This document shows, piece by piece, positions 1 to 8,198 of a stretch of 64,000 bases of DNA. The translations under genes and the position numbers were made by a program. The notes beneath the pieces are model-generated. The model was not told the origin of the DNA, ran no database searches, and saw only the letters and a program-made list of their open reading frames with translations. The DNA is from Christensenellaceae bacterium (GTDB lineage Bacteria; Bacillota; Clostridia; Christensenellales; Aristaeellaceae). The DNA lies in contig DUQK01000035.1 of assembly GCA_012837835.1 (NCBI GenBank), positions 1 through 64,000 of the forward strand. The letters run 5' to 3'. The number at the start of each line of letters is the position of its first letter. Position 1 is the stretch's first letter.

Positions 1-227
1 ATGAGCAGATCTAAACGCTCCAAGCCAGCAGTTGACCCCATAAAATAGCCGTGATCAAATGCGAACATTACAGTATTGCCGCTCTCAGGGTTGAATATAT
101 TCGAGAGATGTTTTTTCATACCCCAGTCCAGATCATTTGCGCCCTTTACATGAAAACTTCCCTGATTCGCAAATGGAATATCCACTGCATAATCTTTTGC
201 TACTTTTTGACCGTCTAAATCTGCCAT
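1..227 (-). CDS. lsrF: 3-hydroxy-5-phosphonooxypentane-2,4-dione thiolase LsrF (3' end cut by window edge)
   Basis: This is the first 75 codons of an LsrF-type class I aldolase-fold thiolase. In the known pathway LsrF transfers an acetyl group from the isomerised AI-2 phosphate to CoA, giving dihydroxyacetone phosphate and acetyl-CoA. Seen directly: the protein begins MADLDGQKV and contains [16 protein letters not shown] and GLERLD, which match the start of enterobacterial LsrF closely. The ATG at 227-225 has an AGGAGG site upstream. It is the last gene seen in the leftward lsrACDB run, 63 bases after lsrB with a hairpin between. The Schiff-base lysine lies outside the window. Identity is firm; completeness cannot be judged. 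Confidence 0.93.
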   Translation of the reverse strand, partial: MADLDGQKVAKDYAVDIPFANQGSFHVKGANDLDWGMKKHLSNIFNPESGNTVMFAFDHGYFMGSTAGLERLDLL

Positions 228-253
228 TTTTTCCTCCTTTAATAGTTTAAAAT

Positions 254-277
254 TGGGCAGAGAAAACCCTCCGCCCA
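254..277 (-). promoter_or_regulatory. Intercistronic hairpin lsrB-lsrF
   Basis: On the minus strand TGGGCGGAG pairs with CTCTGCCCA around a six-base loop (one G-U pair). It starts 13 bases after the lsrB stop. No U-tract follows and the lsrF ribosome binding site lies downstream, so it looks like an mRNA-stabilising or partial-termination element rather than a full terminator. The same arrangement follows the three other binding-protein genes in the window. Confidence 0.65.
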
Positions 278-290
278 TTGATAGTTGAAA

Positions 291-1343
291 TTAGAAATCG
301 TAGTTGTCCATGTTGTCAATAGTAAATACTGTACGCTCAGGAAGGAGCACTACTCCGCTGTCATCAGCAGTGTAAGCATTGGCATCAAGTACGGTATTGG
401 GATGTACTTCAACCTCGCCTATGCCAGGAACATCAATAACGTCGCCAACTTTAACTTCGTTGCCGCTGGCTAGATAATATGCCATGTAGCAGCCTAGTGC
501 GCCCTGAATTTGGCAATCCCACAGACCCCAGCGCTCAAGAACGCCTGCACGGCAATAATCCTTCATTGAGTTTGGAGCTGCAAATCCGGTGATGGAGATA
601 TCTTCCTTGGTTTTGCCAAGGTTTTGTGCTGCCTGTGCCTGACCGGGAAGAGCAGTAGAGTCGTTGCAGATTACGCCGTCTAGGTCGGGATGGGCTGAGA
701 GTACTGCTTCACCAACAGTTATTGCTTTTTCAGCATCTTGTTCGGAGTAATAATTGTCAGGTGCAACATTTACCCAGTTGGGATAGTTCTCTGCTATGTA
801 TGCTTCACCTGCTACATGCCAAGAGTTTTGGTCAGCAACGGTTGCCTGTGAATAGTGCCAGCAATATTTGATTTCATCTTCCTTGACGTTTTTGCCGCGG
901 TTTGTGAGTGATTCTGCAAGCATATCAACCAGCATTTTGCCTAGTTGCTCAGGTGTTCCCTGTGAAACCATTATAGAGCGGGCATCGCCAGAAACGTCTG
1001 AGTCCCAAGTAGTAACTACCAGACCAGCTGCCATCGCTTCACGCATTACATCATCCAAGCCTGTTGCGTCAACAGAAGATACGCATAGTGCGTCCATTCC
1101 TTGGTTAATCGCATTATTGATAACCGTTACCTGATTTGCAACCGATGCTTCGGGGCTGCCATCGTACTTTACGGTAAAGCCCCAATCTTTGGCGAATTCT
1201 TGTGCGCCTACGTTGGCTGATTCAAAGAAAGCATTGCCTGTAAGCTTAGGTACGAATACGACTGTGATATCCTGAGCTAAGGATGGTGCTGCAAGAGTCA
1301 TAAGCATGACTAATGCGAGTAGAGTTGTTAGAAATTTTTTCAT
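291..1343 (-). CDS. lsrB: AI-2 substrate-binding protein LsrB
   Basis: Exported periplasmic-binding-protein-fold receptor (350 aa) that would deliver AI-2 to the LsrACD importer. A signal peptide covers about residues 1-23 and ends ..APSLAQ; there is no clear lipobox. The family pattern is clear: VPKLTGN (Lys33), TWDSD (113-116), VADQN (Asp171-Gln172), ALPGQAQAAQNL and a C-terminal GVVLLPERTVF..NYDF almost identical in layout to enterobacterial LsrB. Of the six pocket positions known in Salmonella/E. coli LsrB, five appear kept; the last (Ala222 there) is Gln235 here. Start is the ATG with an AGGAGGATAAT site. The gene lies between lsrD and lsrF. AI-2 binding is inferred; a rhamnose/ribose-type receptor is the alternative, made unlikely by lsrF and lsrK. 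Confidence 0.92.
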   Translation of the reverse strand: MKKFLTTLLALVMLMTLAAPSLAQDITVVFVPKLTGNAFFESANVGAQEFAKDWGFTVKYDGSPEASVANQVTVINNAINQGMDALCVSSVDATGLDDVMREAMAAGLVVTTWDSDVSGDARSIMVSQGTPEQLGKMLVDMLAESLTNRGKNVKEDEIKYCWHYSQATVADQNSWHVAGEAYIAENYPNWVNVAPDNYYSEQDAEKAITVGEAVLSAHPDLDGVICNDSTALPGQAQAAQNLGKTKEDISITGFAAPNSMKDYCRAGVLERWGLWDCQIQGALGCYMAYYLASGNEVKVGDVIDVPGIGEVEVHPNTVLDANAYTADDSGVVLLPERTVFTIDNMDNYDF

Positions 1344-1404
1344 ATTATCCTCCTGTTTTTTTATATTTACGCATTTACAAATGCGCAGGGAGCATTTTAA
1401 GCGG

Positions 1405-2421
1405 TTAGGTTTTTTGATAACTTCTTTTAAACCTGTGTTTAATAAAGGAAACTAATCTATCGTTCGAACTTACCGATCTGATAGCAACTGAAACTATAAG
1501 CAGTGCACCAACGGGGATGTCTAGGTATTGTGTGTTTACTCCCGACATTGATAGCCCAAAGCGCAGTATGCCTATTACCAAAGATGCTAGTGCGGTGCCA
1601 AGTATTGTGCCTTTGCCGCCAAGATTGCTGGTTCCGCCAAGCACTACTGCTGTAATTATAGGCATTGTTAATTCTTTGCCTAAATCTGTTTTAGCGGTGC
1701 CTAAATAACTTGTTAGTATTATTCCCGCAAGAGCGGCGCTCATCCCGGAAAGCATATATGTACTCATAACGACCTTTCTCGTGTGTATACCGCAGTATTC
1801 TGCGGCTTTTCTATTTACCCCGCACAGGAATATTTTTCTGCCATATTTAGTGCGGTGTAATAGAAAGTACGCGAGAAATGAGAGCGCAACAAACATCAAA
1901 AACTGGAAAGGTATAATTCCGTTTATTCTGCCTTTGGTGATTGCAAGGAATGCCTGAGGGAAACCGCTTATTCCTTTATAAGCCTCCACCTCAGATAAGT
2001 TGGAAACCACCATTGCAAGACCGGAGTACAGGAATGAGCCGCCTAGAGTAACTACCATGGGCTGAACATCGGTGAAGGCGATTAAGAACCCGCTAAAGGC
2101 TCCGCTTAATGCGCCTATGAGTAAACCAAGGATACATGCTACCCAAATATTTACGCCAAAATCGTTCCATAGAACCCCGATAGATATGGAAGTCAGCCCA
2201 ACTATAGAACCGGCTTGTATATCCATACCACCTGTTATAAGCACAAAGGTTACAAATAGTGAGATTATACATATAGAAACAAAATCATTAATACTGCCAA
2301 ATAGTACCCTTGGTTTTAAAAATCTCGGGTTAAGCCTGCCAAATACGATGATTTCAAGTAAGAGGATAAGGGCTAAGGCAAATTCCCAACGAAATATTAG
2401 TTTCTTAATATTTCTTTTCAT
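1405..2421 (-). CDS. lsrD: AI-2 ABC transporter permease LsrD
   Basis: Inner-membrane permease of the BPD_transp_2 (ribose/AI-2) type, 338 aa, with about nine hydrophobic segments and the family glycine-rich stretch LGGTSNLGGKGTILG near residue 265, which contacts the ATPase. It would form the channel with LsrC. Its ATG overlaps the lsrC stop by four bases (ATGA), so translation is coupled. The tail after the last membrane segment is basic (FIKHRFKRSYQKT). The assignment of C versus D follows gene order only; sequence alone does not separate them. Confidence 0.85.
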   Translation of the reverse strand: MKRNIKKLIFRWEFALALILLLEIIVFGRLNPRFLKPRVLFGSINDFVSICIISLFVTFVLITGGMDIQAGSIVGLTSISIGVLWNDFGVNIWVACILGLLIGALSGAFSGFLIAFTDVQPMVVTLGGSFLYSGLAMVVSNLSEVEAYKGISGFPQAFLAITKGRINGIIPFQFLMFVALSFLAYFLLHRTKYGRKIFLCGVNRKAAEYCGIHTRKVVMSTYMLSGMSAALAGIILTSYLGTAKTDLGKELTMPIITAVVLGGTSNLGGKGTILGTALASLVIGILRFGLSMSGVNTQYLDIPVGALLIVSVAIRSVSSNDRLVSFIKHRFKRSYQKT

Positions 2422-3467
2422 TTTATACCTCCAAGGTTTACATTGCCAGTTCTTGCGCGTAGACGTTCATGGCGTGCTGTAACGGCATTGCGCCTTTGCA
2501 TTACAGCATCAAAGACAACAATGATTATTAGAAGACAACCTGTAATTGTATTATCATAATCGGAGGACAGACCAATGAACACCAACACTCGGCTTATTGA
2601 TGCCATAATTAATGAGCCAATTGAAGCGCCTATTACGGTGCCAACTCCGCCTGCCATGCTCACCCCGCCAAGAACGCAAGCTGCGATAACCTTCATTTCA
2701 TAGCCGTTACCTGAGATAGGTGTTACAAACCCAACACGGCTGGCATATAAAACACCGCCAATTGCACTAAACACTCCGCAGATTACATATGCAGAAAGTC
2801 TAGTTGCATTAACAGGAATGCCTAGCAGTGTTGCGCCGCCTTCGTTGTCGCCTACTGCTGCAAAATATTTGCCGCGCTGTGTTCGATTTAAAAATAAATG
2901 AACAATAATTGCGATTACAATCACGGAAAAATAAATGAGTGTTATGCCGGTTCCCGGTAATTTGCTTTGTGAAATTGTCTTAAAATCGAAAGGGAGGTTT
3001 TCTACCCATTTACCGTCGGTATATACATAAATAAGACCTCTTACTATACTGTTTACACCCAAGGTCATTATTATTGAGGGAACCTTTAATATAGATACAC
3101 CAATACCATTAATCAACCCGATAAGCGCACCCACCAGTATAGCAGCGCTAAAAGCCAGCCATGTAGGCGAACCATCACGTACCATAGTTGCACTAATTGA
3201 CGCAGCCATACCAAGTGTAGCGCCGACAGACACGTCGATTTCGCCGGTTATAATTACCAAAGCAATGCCTATGGCAACAATTGTATAAACAACGCTTGAG
3301 TTTAATGATAGTGTAAGATTGCTAACGCTTAGAAAGTTGGAGTTAATTATACCTACTACAGCAAACATGAGAACAAGAAAAATAATAGATGTAAGCTCAC
3401 GTGCGTGTAGAAGTTTATTAAGGGTACGCTTGAGTTTGCTTTGTTTTCCGTTGTTTGCAACATTCAT
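2418..3467 (-). CDS. lsrC: AI-2 ABC transporter permease LsrC
   Basis: Second BPD_transp_2 permease, 349 aa. It has a basic cytoplasmic N-terminus (KQSKLKRTLNKLL), multiple hydrophobic helices, GEIDVSVGATLG near residues 75-86 and the ATPase-contact loop VLGGVSMAGGVGTVIG near residue 265. The ATG overlaps the lsrA stop (TGATG), and a GGAGG site sits inside the end of lsrA. It works as a heteromer with LsrD under the LsrA ATPase. Expression is expected to follow the lsrA promoter. Confidence 0.85.
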   Translation of the reverse strand: MNVANNGKQSKLKRTLNKLLHARELTSIIFLVLMFAVVGIINSNFLSVSNLTLSLNSSVVYTIVAIGIALVIITGEIDVSVGATLGMAASISATMVRDGSPTWLAFSAAILVGALIGLINGIGVSILKVPSIIMTLGVNSIVRGLIYVYTDGKWVENLPFDFKTISQSKLPGTGITLIYFSVIVIAIIVHLFLNRTQRGKYFAAVGDNEGGATLLGIPVNATRLSAYVICGVFSAIGGVLYASRVGFVTPISGNGYEMKVIAACVLGGVSMAGGVGTVIGASIGSLIMASISRVLVFIGLSSDYDNTITGCLLIIIVVFDAVMQRRNAVTARHERLRARTGNVNLGGIK

Positions 3468-4978
3468 CAGACCTTACCTCCTACAATACCAAAGGCGGCA
3501 GCCATAAGAGAATCGTGGTTCACGTCCTCGCGGTTGAACTCTGCAACAATCTGACCGGAATACATGGTGAGAACCCTGTCACTCAGCTCTACAATTTCTT
3601 CCATATCAGAGGAAATAATTAGAATTGCCATACCATCCTGCCTTAGTTTGTTTATTATTGCATAGACATCAGCTCTGGCAGCTGCATCTATACCGCGGGT
3701 GGGTTCATCTAGTATTAGTAATTTTGGTTTTGTGGTGATTGATCTTCCGATTACTACTTTCTGTTGGTTACCACCGGACAATGAGCCCATTTCCTGTTCG
3801 CAGCCGGTAACTCTGGTACGGAATGTATCAATAAAGTAATTTGTGATTTCCTTTTCGCGTTTTTTGTTGAGCGCTATATGTCCTAAAGAATCAACAGAGG
3901 AGGCAGTAGTGTTTTCCGCGACAGAACTTATCCTGAACATTCCGTTTAGGAATCTGTCCTCCGGAACATAGCTTAAACCTTTTGACATAACTTCGTGTGT
4001 ACTAAGACCTGTTATATCTTCACCATCAAGAATTACCTTGCCATTTATGATGTCATCTTTACCGAATATACTGGTTACAAGTTCAGTTCTGCCGGCGCCG
4101 ACTATTCCGGCAATACCTAAAATTTCTCCGAGATACACTTTGAAGCTGATATTTGAAAACCCGTAGCCGGTAAGCTGATTAACTTCAAAGATGGGTTTAC
4201 ATTCACGGTTAATATCTATGGAACATATTTTATTTTCCTGGTATTCAATATTTGTCGGAAGCAGTCCGCGCACCAAGATTTCATGGTTTACTTCTTCTAC
4301 CGGTGCGTTTAAGGTTATTAGTCCGTCAGACATAATAACTACTCTGTCAGCTATCTGAAAAACTTCATTTAATCTATGGGTGATATATATTATACTTAAG
4401 CCTTGCTGTCTTAATAGATTAATCATCGTAAATAACGCTTCAACCTCGTTAAAGGTTAAGGAGCTGGTGGGTTCATCAAATATCAGCAGTTTGGATTTAC
4501 GCATAAGCCCACGCAAGATTTCCACCAACTGTTGCTCCGCTATGGATAATGTAAGAGCTTTACGCTTTAAGTCAAGCTCCCACCCGAGAGTTTGAATTGT
4601 ATCTTTTAATCTATTTCTTAATTCGGCTTTATTTTCATTAAAGCCTATGATAATGTTTTCTTCAACTGACATGTTGGGGAACAGCATGGGCTCTTGCGGT
4701 ACAAGATAAATGCCATTAGCAAGTGCTATTGAGGGTTTGTTAATCTTGGTTTCAACGCCGTCTACAAACAATCTTCCGGAATCAGCTTGGTAAATGCCCA
4801 TTAATATTTTCATCAGAGTACTTTTACCTGCTCCATTACCACCAACCAGTGCCAATACCTCGCCCGGGTAAAGGTCGATATCAATTCCTTTTAGCACTTC
4901 ATTTGAGCCAAAGGACTTATGTATGCTTCTTGCAGAAACTGTAGGCTTTTCCGAATGAGCCGGATTAGAAATTACCAT
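3467..4978 (-). CDS. lsrA: AI-2 ABC transporter ATPase LsrA
   Basis: Tandem-domain sugar-type ATPase of 503 aa. The N-terminal half has a full Walker A (GGNGAGKSTLMK, near residue 48), a Walker B in LLIFDEPTSSL and a degenerate signature. The C-terminal half has the typical altered Walker A (GAGRTELV), the signature LSGGNQQKV and LILDEPTRGID. This asymmetry is normal for RbsA/LsrA-type ATPases. It is the first gene of the leftward operon; the ATG at 4978 has a GGGGGAGA site and a promoter about 50 bases upstream. It powers import by LsrCD. Confidence 0.9.
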   Translation of the reverse strand: MVISNPAHSEKPTVSARSIHKSFGSNEVLKGIDIDLYPGEVLALVGGNGAGKSTLMKILMGIYQADSGRLFVDGVETKINKPSIALANGIYLVPQEPMLFPNMSVEENIIIGFNENKAELRNRLKDTIQTLGWELDLKRKALTLSIAEQQLVEILRGLMRKSKLLIFDEPTSSLTFNEVEALFTMINLLRQQGLSIIYITHRLNEVFQIADRVVIMSDGLITLNAPVEEVNHEILVRGLLPTNIEYQENKICSIDINRECKPIFEVNQLTGYGFSNISFKVYLGEILGIAGIVGAGRTELVTSIFGKDDIINGKVILDGEDITGLSTHEVMSKGLSYVPEDRFLNGMFRISSVAENTTASSVDSLGHIALNKKREKEITNYFIDTFRTRVTGCEQEMGSLSGGNQQKVVIGRSITTKPKLLILDEPTRGIDAAARADVYAIINKLRQDGMAILIISSDMEEIVELSDRVLTMYSGQIVAEFNREDVNHDSLMAAAFGIVGGKV

Positions 4979-5029
4979 CGTTCTCCCCCAAAATAATCAT
5001 CATAGGATAGTATCGAATAAGTTGTTAAG

Positions 5030-5058
5030 AGTATAACCTGAGTTCGAACATTTGTCAA
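5030..5058 (-). promoter_or_regulatory. Promoter of lsrACDBF with palindrome in the spacer
   Basis: Reading leftwards, TTGACA (5058-5053), a 17-base spacer and TATACT (5035-5030). The spacer holds the perfect palindrome GTTCGAAC (5042-5049), extended imperfectly on both sides. A repressor bound there would block the promoter, so it is a candidate LsrR operator. Promoter match is seen; operator role is inferred. Confidence 0.75.
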
Positions 5059-5129
5059 TAGGGGAAAACATTTTATTTTGCAAAATTGATGACATAAGTT
5101 AGGGGGATGTTATAAAGTTGTAATTTATT

Positions 5130-5154
5130 CCCTAAATATGCTTTTAATTTAGGG
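5130..5154. promoter_or_regulatory. Inverted repeat in lsr control region
   Basis: CCCTAAAT (5130-5137) and ATTTAGGG (5147-5154) form perfect 8-base arms around a 9-base centre. It lies midway between the two divergent promoters and could bind a second regulator such as a catabolite regulator. The binding protein cannot be named from sequence. Confidence 0.4.
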
Positions 5155-5164
5155 TAATTTGTTA

Positions 5165-5193
5165 TTGACACAATTTTCTGTTGATGATAGAAT
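5165..5193 (+). promoter_or_regulatory. Promoter of lsrR-lsrK-cupin
   Basis: TTGACA (5165-5170), 17-base spacer, TAGAAT (5188-5193). It is 54 bases upstream of the lsrR ATG and divergent from the lsrA promoter. Confidence 0.75.
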
Positions 5194-5205
5194 AGAACTA
5201 GTTTC

Positions 5206-5236
5206 AACAATTGTTTTATTTTGCAACATTTGTTGC
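5206..5236. promoter_or_regulatory. Tandem palindromes before lsrR (candidate LsrR operators)
   Basis: AACAATTGTT (5206-5215) is a perfect palindrome. GCAACA-TT-TGTTGC (5223-5236) has perfect 6-base arms. Both lie just after the lsrR promoter and before its ribosome binding site, where bound LsrR would repress its own gene. They share the core AACA..TGTT. Confidence 0.5.
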
Positions 5237-5247
5237 TTGGAGGATTT

Positions 5248-6201
5248 ATGTTAGAGGCTGTCGAATTAGAACGCATAATGATGGAGAAAGTGGTATGGTA
5301 TTATTATTTTGAAGACCTTACACAAAACGAAATTGCAAATCTCCTAAACGTTAATCGTACGCGCGTCATAAAACTGTTAAATAAGGCGCGTAAGACGGGT
5401 ATAGTGCGTTTTGTTTTAAGGCGTGACAGCGAATTGCGTGTCAACTTACATAAACAGCTATTGCAAGCTTTCAATTTAAAGGATGCTTTTATTATACCTG
5501 AGGTTCCTGATGAAAATGATTTAAACACGAGTATAGCGCAGGCAGCTGCTATCTATATAAATGATATGTTTCAAAACATGGATATGATTAATATAGGTTA
5601 TGGCGATACACCAAGCAAGGTACTCAATCACCTAGCTACTATGGCGCAGAAACCTATTTCATGTGTATCTTTAACTGGTGGTGTAAATTATTATCTGCCT
5701 GATACTAAAAGCGGTATATTCAATGCGAAGCTTCACTTATTGCCTCTTCCGCTTTTGTGTGCCTCTAAAGAAATGGCTCAGGCGATGCATAACGAGTCTG
5801 AATTTATTAATATTTCACGAATGATTAGTCTGTCTTCGGTTAGCGTAGTCGGTATAGGCGCTATGAGCAGTTCTGCAACCATAATAAAATCCGGAATATT
5901 AGGCTTAAATGATTTTAACTATTTAAGGATGAAAGGTGCGGTAGGCGATATTCTCTGTCATTTTATTGACGAGGAAGGCAAGCTTGTAGAAAATACTATT
6001 GAAGAAAGATTGATTGCAACTACACTTGATACTCTTAAAAATTTAAATAATGTAATAGCTGTTGCTGGCGGCAAAAACAAGGTACAAGCTATTTATTCTG
6101 CCCTATACGGTGGGTATTTTGATATTCTGATAACGGACGAAATAACCGCAAAGGGTTTGATAGAAATGGTTAATAATAAAGAAGAGGAGGCAATGCAATG
6201 A
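5248..6201 (+). CDS. lsrR: SorC/DeoR-family transcriptional repressor LsrR
   Basis: SorC-family regulator of 317 aa. The first 60 residues form a helix-turn-helix (YYFEDLTQNEIANLLNVNR, then RVIKLLNKARKTGIV). The rest is the sugar-phosphate-binding domain, with IGYGDTPSKVLNHL and ISCVSLTGGV. In known systems phospho-AI-2 releases LsrR from the divergent lsr promoters. I place the start at the ATG at 5248, which has a GGAGG site five bases upstream, not at the in-frame TTG at 5221. It overlaps lsrK by ATGA. Its neighbours make the AI-2 role likely; related SorC proteins can sense other sugar phosphates. Confidence 0.87.
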   Translation: MLEAVELERIMMEKVVWYYYFEDLTQNEIANLLNVNRTRVIKLLNKARKTGIVRFVLRRDSELRVNLHKQLLQAFNLKDAFIIPEVPDENDLNTSIAQAAAIYINDMFQNMDMINIGYGDTPSKVLNHLATMAQKPISCVSLTGGVNYYLPDTKSGIFNAKLHLLPLPLLCASKEMAQAMHNESEFINISRMISLSSVSVVGIGAMSSSATIIKSGILGLNDFNYLRMKGAVGDILCHFIDEEGKLVENTIEERLIATTLDTLKNLNNVIAVAGGKNKVQAIYSALYGGYFDILITDEITAKGLIEMVNNKEEEAMQ

Positions 6202-7763
6202 AGAAATATCTGTTAGCTTTGGATGCGGGTACGGGCAGCATACGTGCAGTTCTGTTTGATTTTAATGGAAATCAAATAGCGTGTGTTCAGCATGAATGGG
6301 ATCATCCGCAAGACCCGCGTTACCCCGGCAGTATGGATTTTGATTGGGTGAAAAACTGGGCTCTTACTTGTGAGTGTACTTTGGGGCTTGTTGAGGAATG
6401 TGGTATTTCCCCTGAAGAAATTGCGGCTGTCAGTACTACATGTATGCGTGAGGGGATTGTGCTTTATAATTCCGAAGGTAAGGAAATATGGGCTTGTGCA
6501 AATGTGGACGCTAGGAGTAATGATGAGGTAGGCGAGCTAATAAACATTAATCCTGATATGGAAAGAGAAATATACAAGATTTCAGGGGAAACTTATGCAC
6601 TTGGTGCCTTGCCGCGTCTTCTCTGGGTGAAGAACAAAGAGCCGGAAATCTATCGTGAAACAGCACATGTTTCAATGATAAACGACTGGCTTATTTACAA
6701 GCTTACAGATGTTATGGCGACTGAACCTAGCAACGGCTCAACAACGGGGATATTCAACCTTAAAACACGCGATTGGGATCCCTCAATTGCACTGCGCTGC
6801 GGCATTAAGGATGACATTTTTACTAACACGGTTGAATGCGGTACATTAATTGCGCATATATCTGAAAAAGCAGCAAACGAAACGGGTTTAGCTGCAGGTA
6901 CGCCGGTTGTGGTGGGCGGTGGAGATGCTCAGCTGGGTTCTATAGGAGTTGGGGTTGTGGATAACAACCAGGCTGCTATATTCGGAGGTAGCTTTTGGCA
7001 ATATGAATATAATACCTCTGAGGGAAAAACTGATGATAAGTGCCGTGTTAGGGTGAACTGCCATGCCGTTCCCGGCATGTGGCAATATGAAGCGTTAGCA
7101 TTCAAGCCCGGCATGGTAATGCGTTGGTTCAGAGATGCTTTTTGTCAGCATGAAAAAGAAATTGCTAAAGAAAAGGGTGTTGATGCTTATGACATTATGA
7201 ATGAAAAAGCGTCTAAAATACCTGCGGGTTCCTATGGAATGTTGTGTACATTTAGCGATGTGATGAATTTCATAAACTGGCGTCATGCATCACCTGCTTT
7301 TATGAATTTTGATTTTGAGCCTGACAAGTTCAATAAGTACACGTTCTATAGAGCTATAATGGAAAACACGGCGTTAGTAGCATATGGTCATGTACAGCTA
7401 GTAAAGGAAGCGATAGGTAAGCAGCCTGAAACAGTTGTATTTGCAGGTGGAGCATCAAAAAGCGATTTATGGTGCCAAATTCTGGCAGACGTACTAGGCG
7501 TGCCTGTTAAAGTACCTGTGGTTAAAGAAGCAACAGCACTTGGCTGCAGCATCCTAGCTGGTTATGGTGTGGGCATATACCCGAGCATTTCACAGGCGAG
7601 TAAAGAGCTTGTAAAATGGGAGAATACTTTCACACCAAATATTGATAACCATAGAGTGTATATGGATTTATATTCAAAGTGGCGGGATGTATACGCACAA
7701 CAATTAAAAATTAGTGATCAAGGGCTGCTAAACCATATGTGGAAAGCCCCCGGTCTTAGTTAG
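6198..7763 (+). CDS. lsrK: Autoinducer-2 kinase LsrK
   Basis: FGGY-family kinase of 521 aa (E. coli LsrK is about 530) that would phosphorylate AI-2 after import, trapping it and making the LsrR inducer. Near-identical LsrK hallmarks are seen: YLLALDAGTGSIRAVLFD at the N-terminus, PGSMDFDWVKNW, MREGIVLYN and IWACANVDAR. The C-terminal ATP-binding part has VVFAGGASKSDLWCQILADV. The ATG overlaps the lsrR stop and is preceded by GAGGAGG. The cupin gene follows after 27 bases. Confidence 0.93.
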   Translation: MKKYLLALDAGTGSIRAVLFDFNGNQIACVQHEWDHPQDPRYPGSMDFDWVKNWALTCECTLGLVEECGISPEEIAAVSTTCMREGIVLYNSEGKEIWACANVDARSNDEVGELININPDMEREIYKISGETYALGALPRLLWVKNKEPEIYRETAHVSMINDWLIYKLTDVMATEPSNGSTTGIFNLKTRDWDPSIALRCGIKDDIFTNTVECGTLIAHISEKAANETGLAAGTPVVVGGGDAQLGSIGVGVVDNNQAAIFGGSFWQYEYNTSEGKTDDKCRVRVNCHAVPGMWQYEALAFKPGMVMRWFRDAFCQHEKEIAKEKGVDAYDIMNEKASKIPAGSYGMLCTFSDVMNFINWRHASPAFMNFDFEPDKFNKYTFYRAIMENTALVAYGHVQLVKEAIGKQPETVVFAGGASKSDLWCQILADVLGVPVKVPVVKEATALGCSILAGYGVGIYPSISQASKELVKWENTFTPNIDNHRVYMDLYSKWRDVYAQQLKISDQGLLNHMWKAPGLS

Positions 7764-7790
7764 TATTAAAATTAATTTTAGGAGGATACT

Positions 7791-8135
7791 ATGTTTACAT
7801 TACATGAGAACGAGCGCGAATACAGGTTTGGAGACAGTGGACCCAAATACCTTATGAAAGGACCACGTTCAAATTTTGCTATAGTTCGCTTTAATCCTGG
7901 TGAAGACTTTGCTGCGCATTATCACGAGATTATGGAAGAAAATTTCTACATAATAGAGGGCGAAGTTGACATAGTGGTCGATGGTGTTAAGCACCATATG
8001 AAGCAAGGACAATTTATCCATATAGAACCCAATGAGGTTCATTATGTAATTAATAATTATGATAAGCCGGTAAAGATGATTTCAACTTTAGCTCCTTTCC
8101 AAGAAAGCGATAAAATTGAGGTTGCAAACGAGTAA
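7791..8135 (+). CDS. Small cupin, possible stand-in for LsrG
   Basis: Single-domain cupin of 114 aa. Both metal-binding motifs are seen: HYHEIMEENFYIIEG (about residues 43-57, with His, His, Glu) and GQFIHIEPNEVHYVIN (about 67-82, ending in the fourth ligand His). The start has an AGGAGG site, and a terminator ends the transcript right after it. It is the third gene of the lsrR-lsrK operon. No LsrG-type ABM monooxygenase-fold gene is visible, though one could lie left of lsrF outside the window. Cupins include sugar-phosphate isomerases, so isomerisation of phospho-AI-2 is a fair hypothesis; AI-2 binding or a cupin dioxygenase are others. Confidence 0.8.
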   Translation: MFTLHENEREYRFGDSGPKYLMKGPRSNFAIVRFNPGEDFAAHYHEIMEENFYIIEGEVDIVVDGVKHHMKQGQFIHIEPNEVHYVINNYDKPVKMISTLAPFQESDKIEVANE

Positions 8136-8164
8136 GTAATTATTAATATTTCAAATTATTTTAT

Positions 8165-8185
8165 AGCCCTATTTTAGGGCTTTTT
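8165..8185 (+). terminator. Rho-independent terminator after the lsrRK-cupin operon
   Basis: AGCCCTA-TTT-TAGGGCT followed by TTTTT, 29 bases after the cupin stop and before the convergent nadE end. Confidence 0.85.
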
Positions 8186-8198
8186 GTGGTGTAATTAA

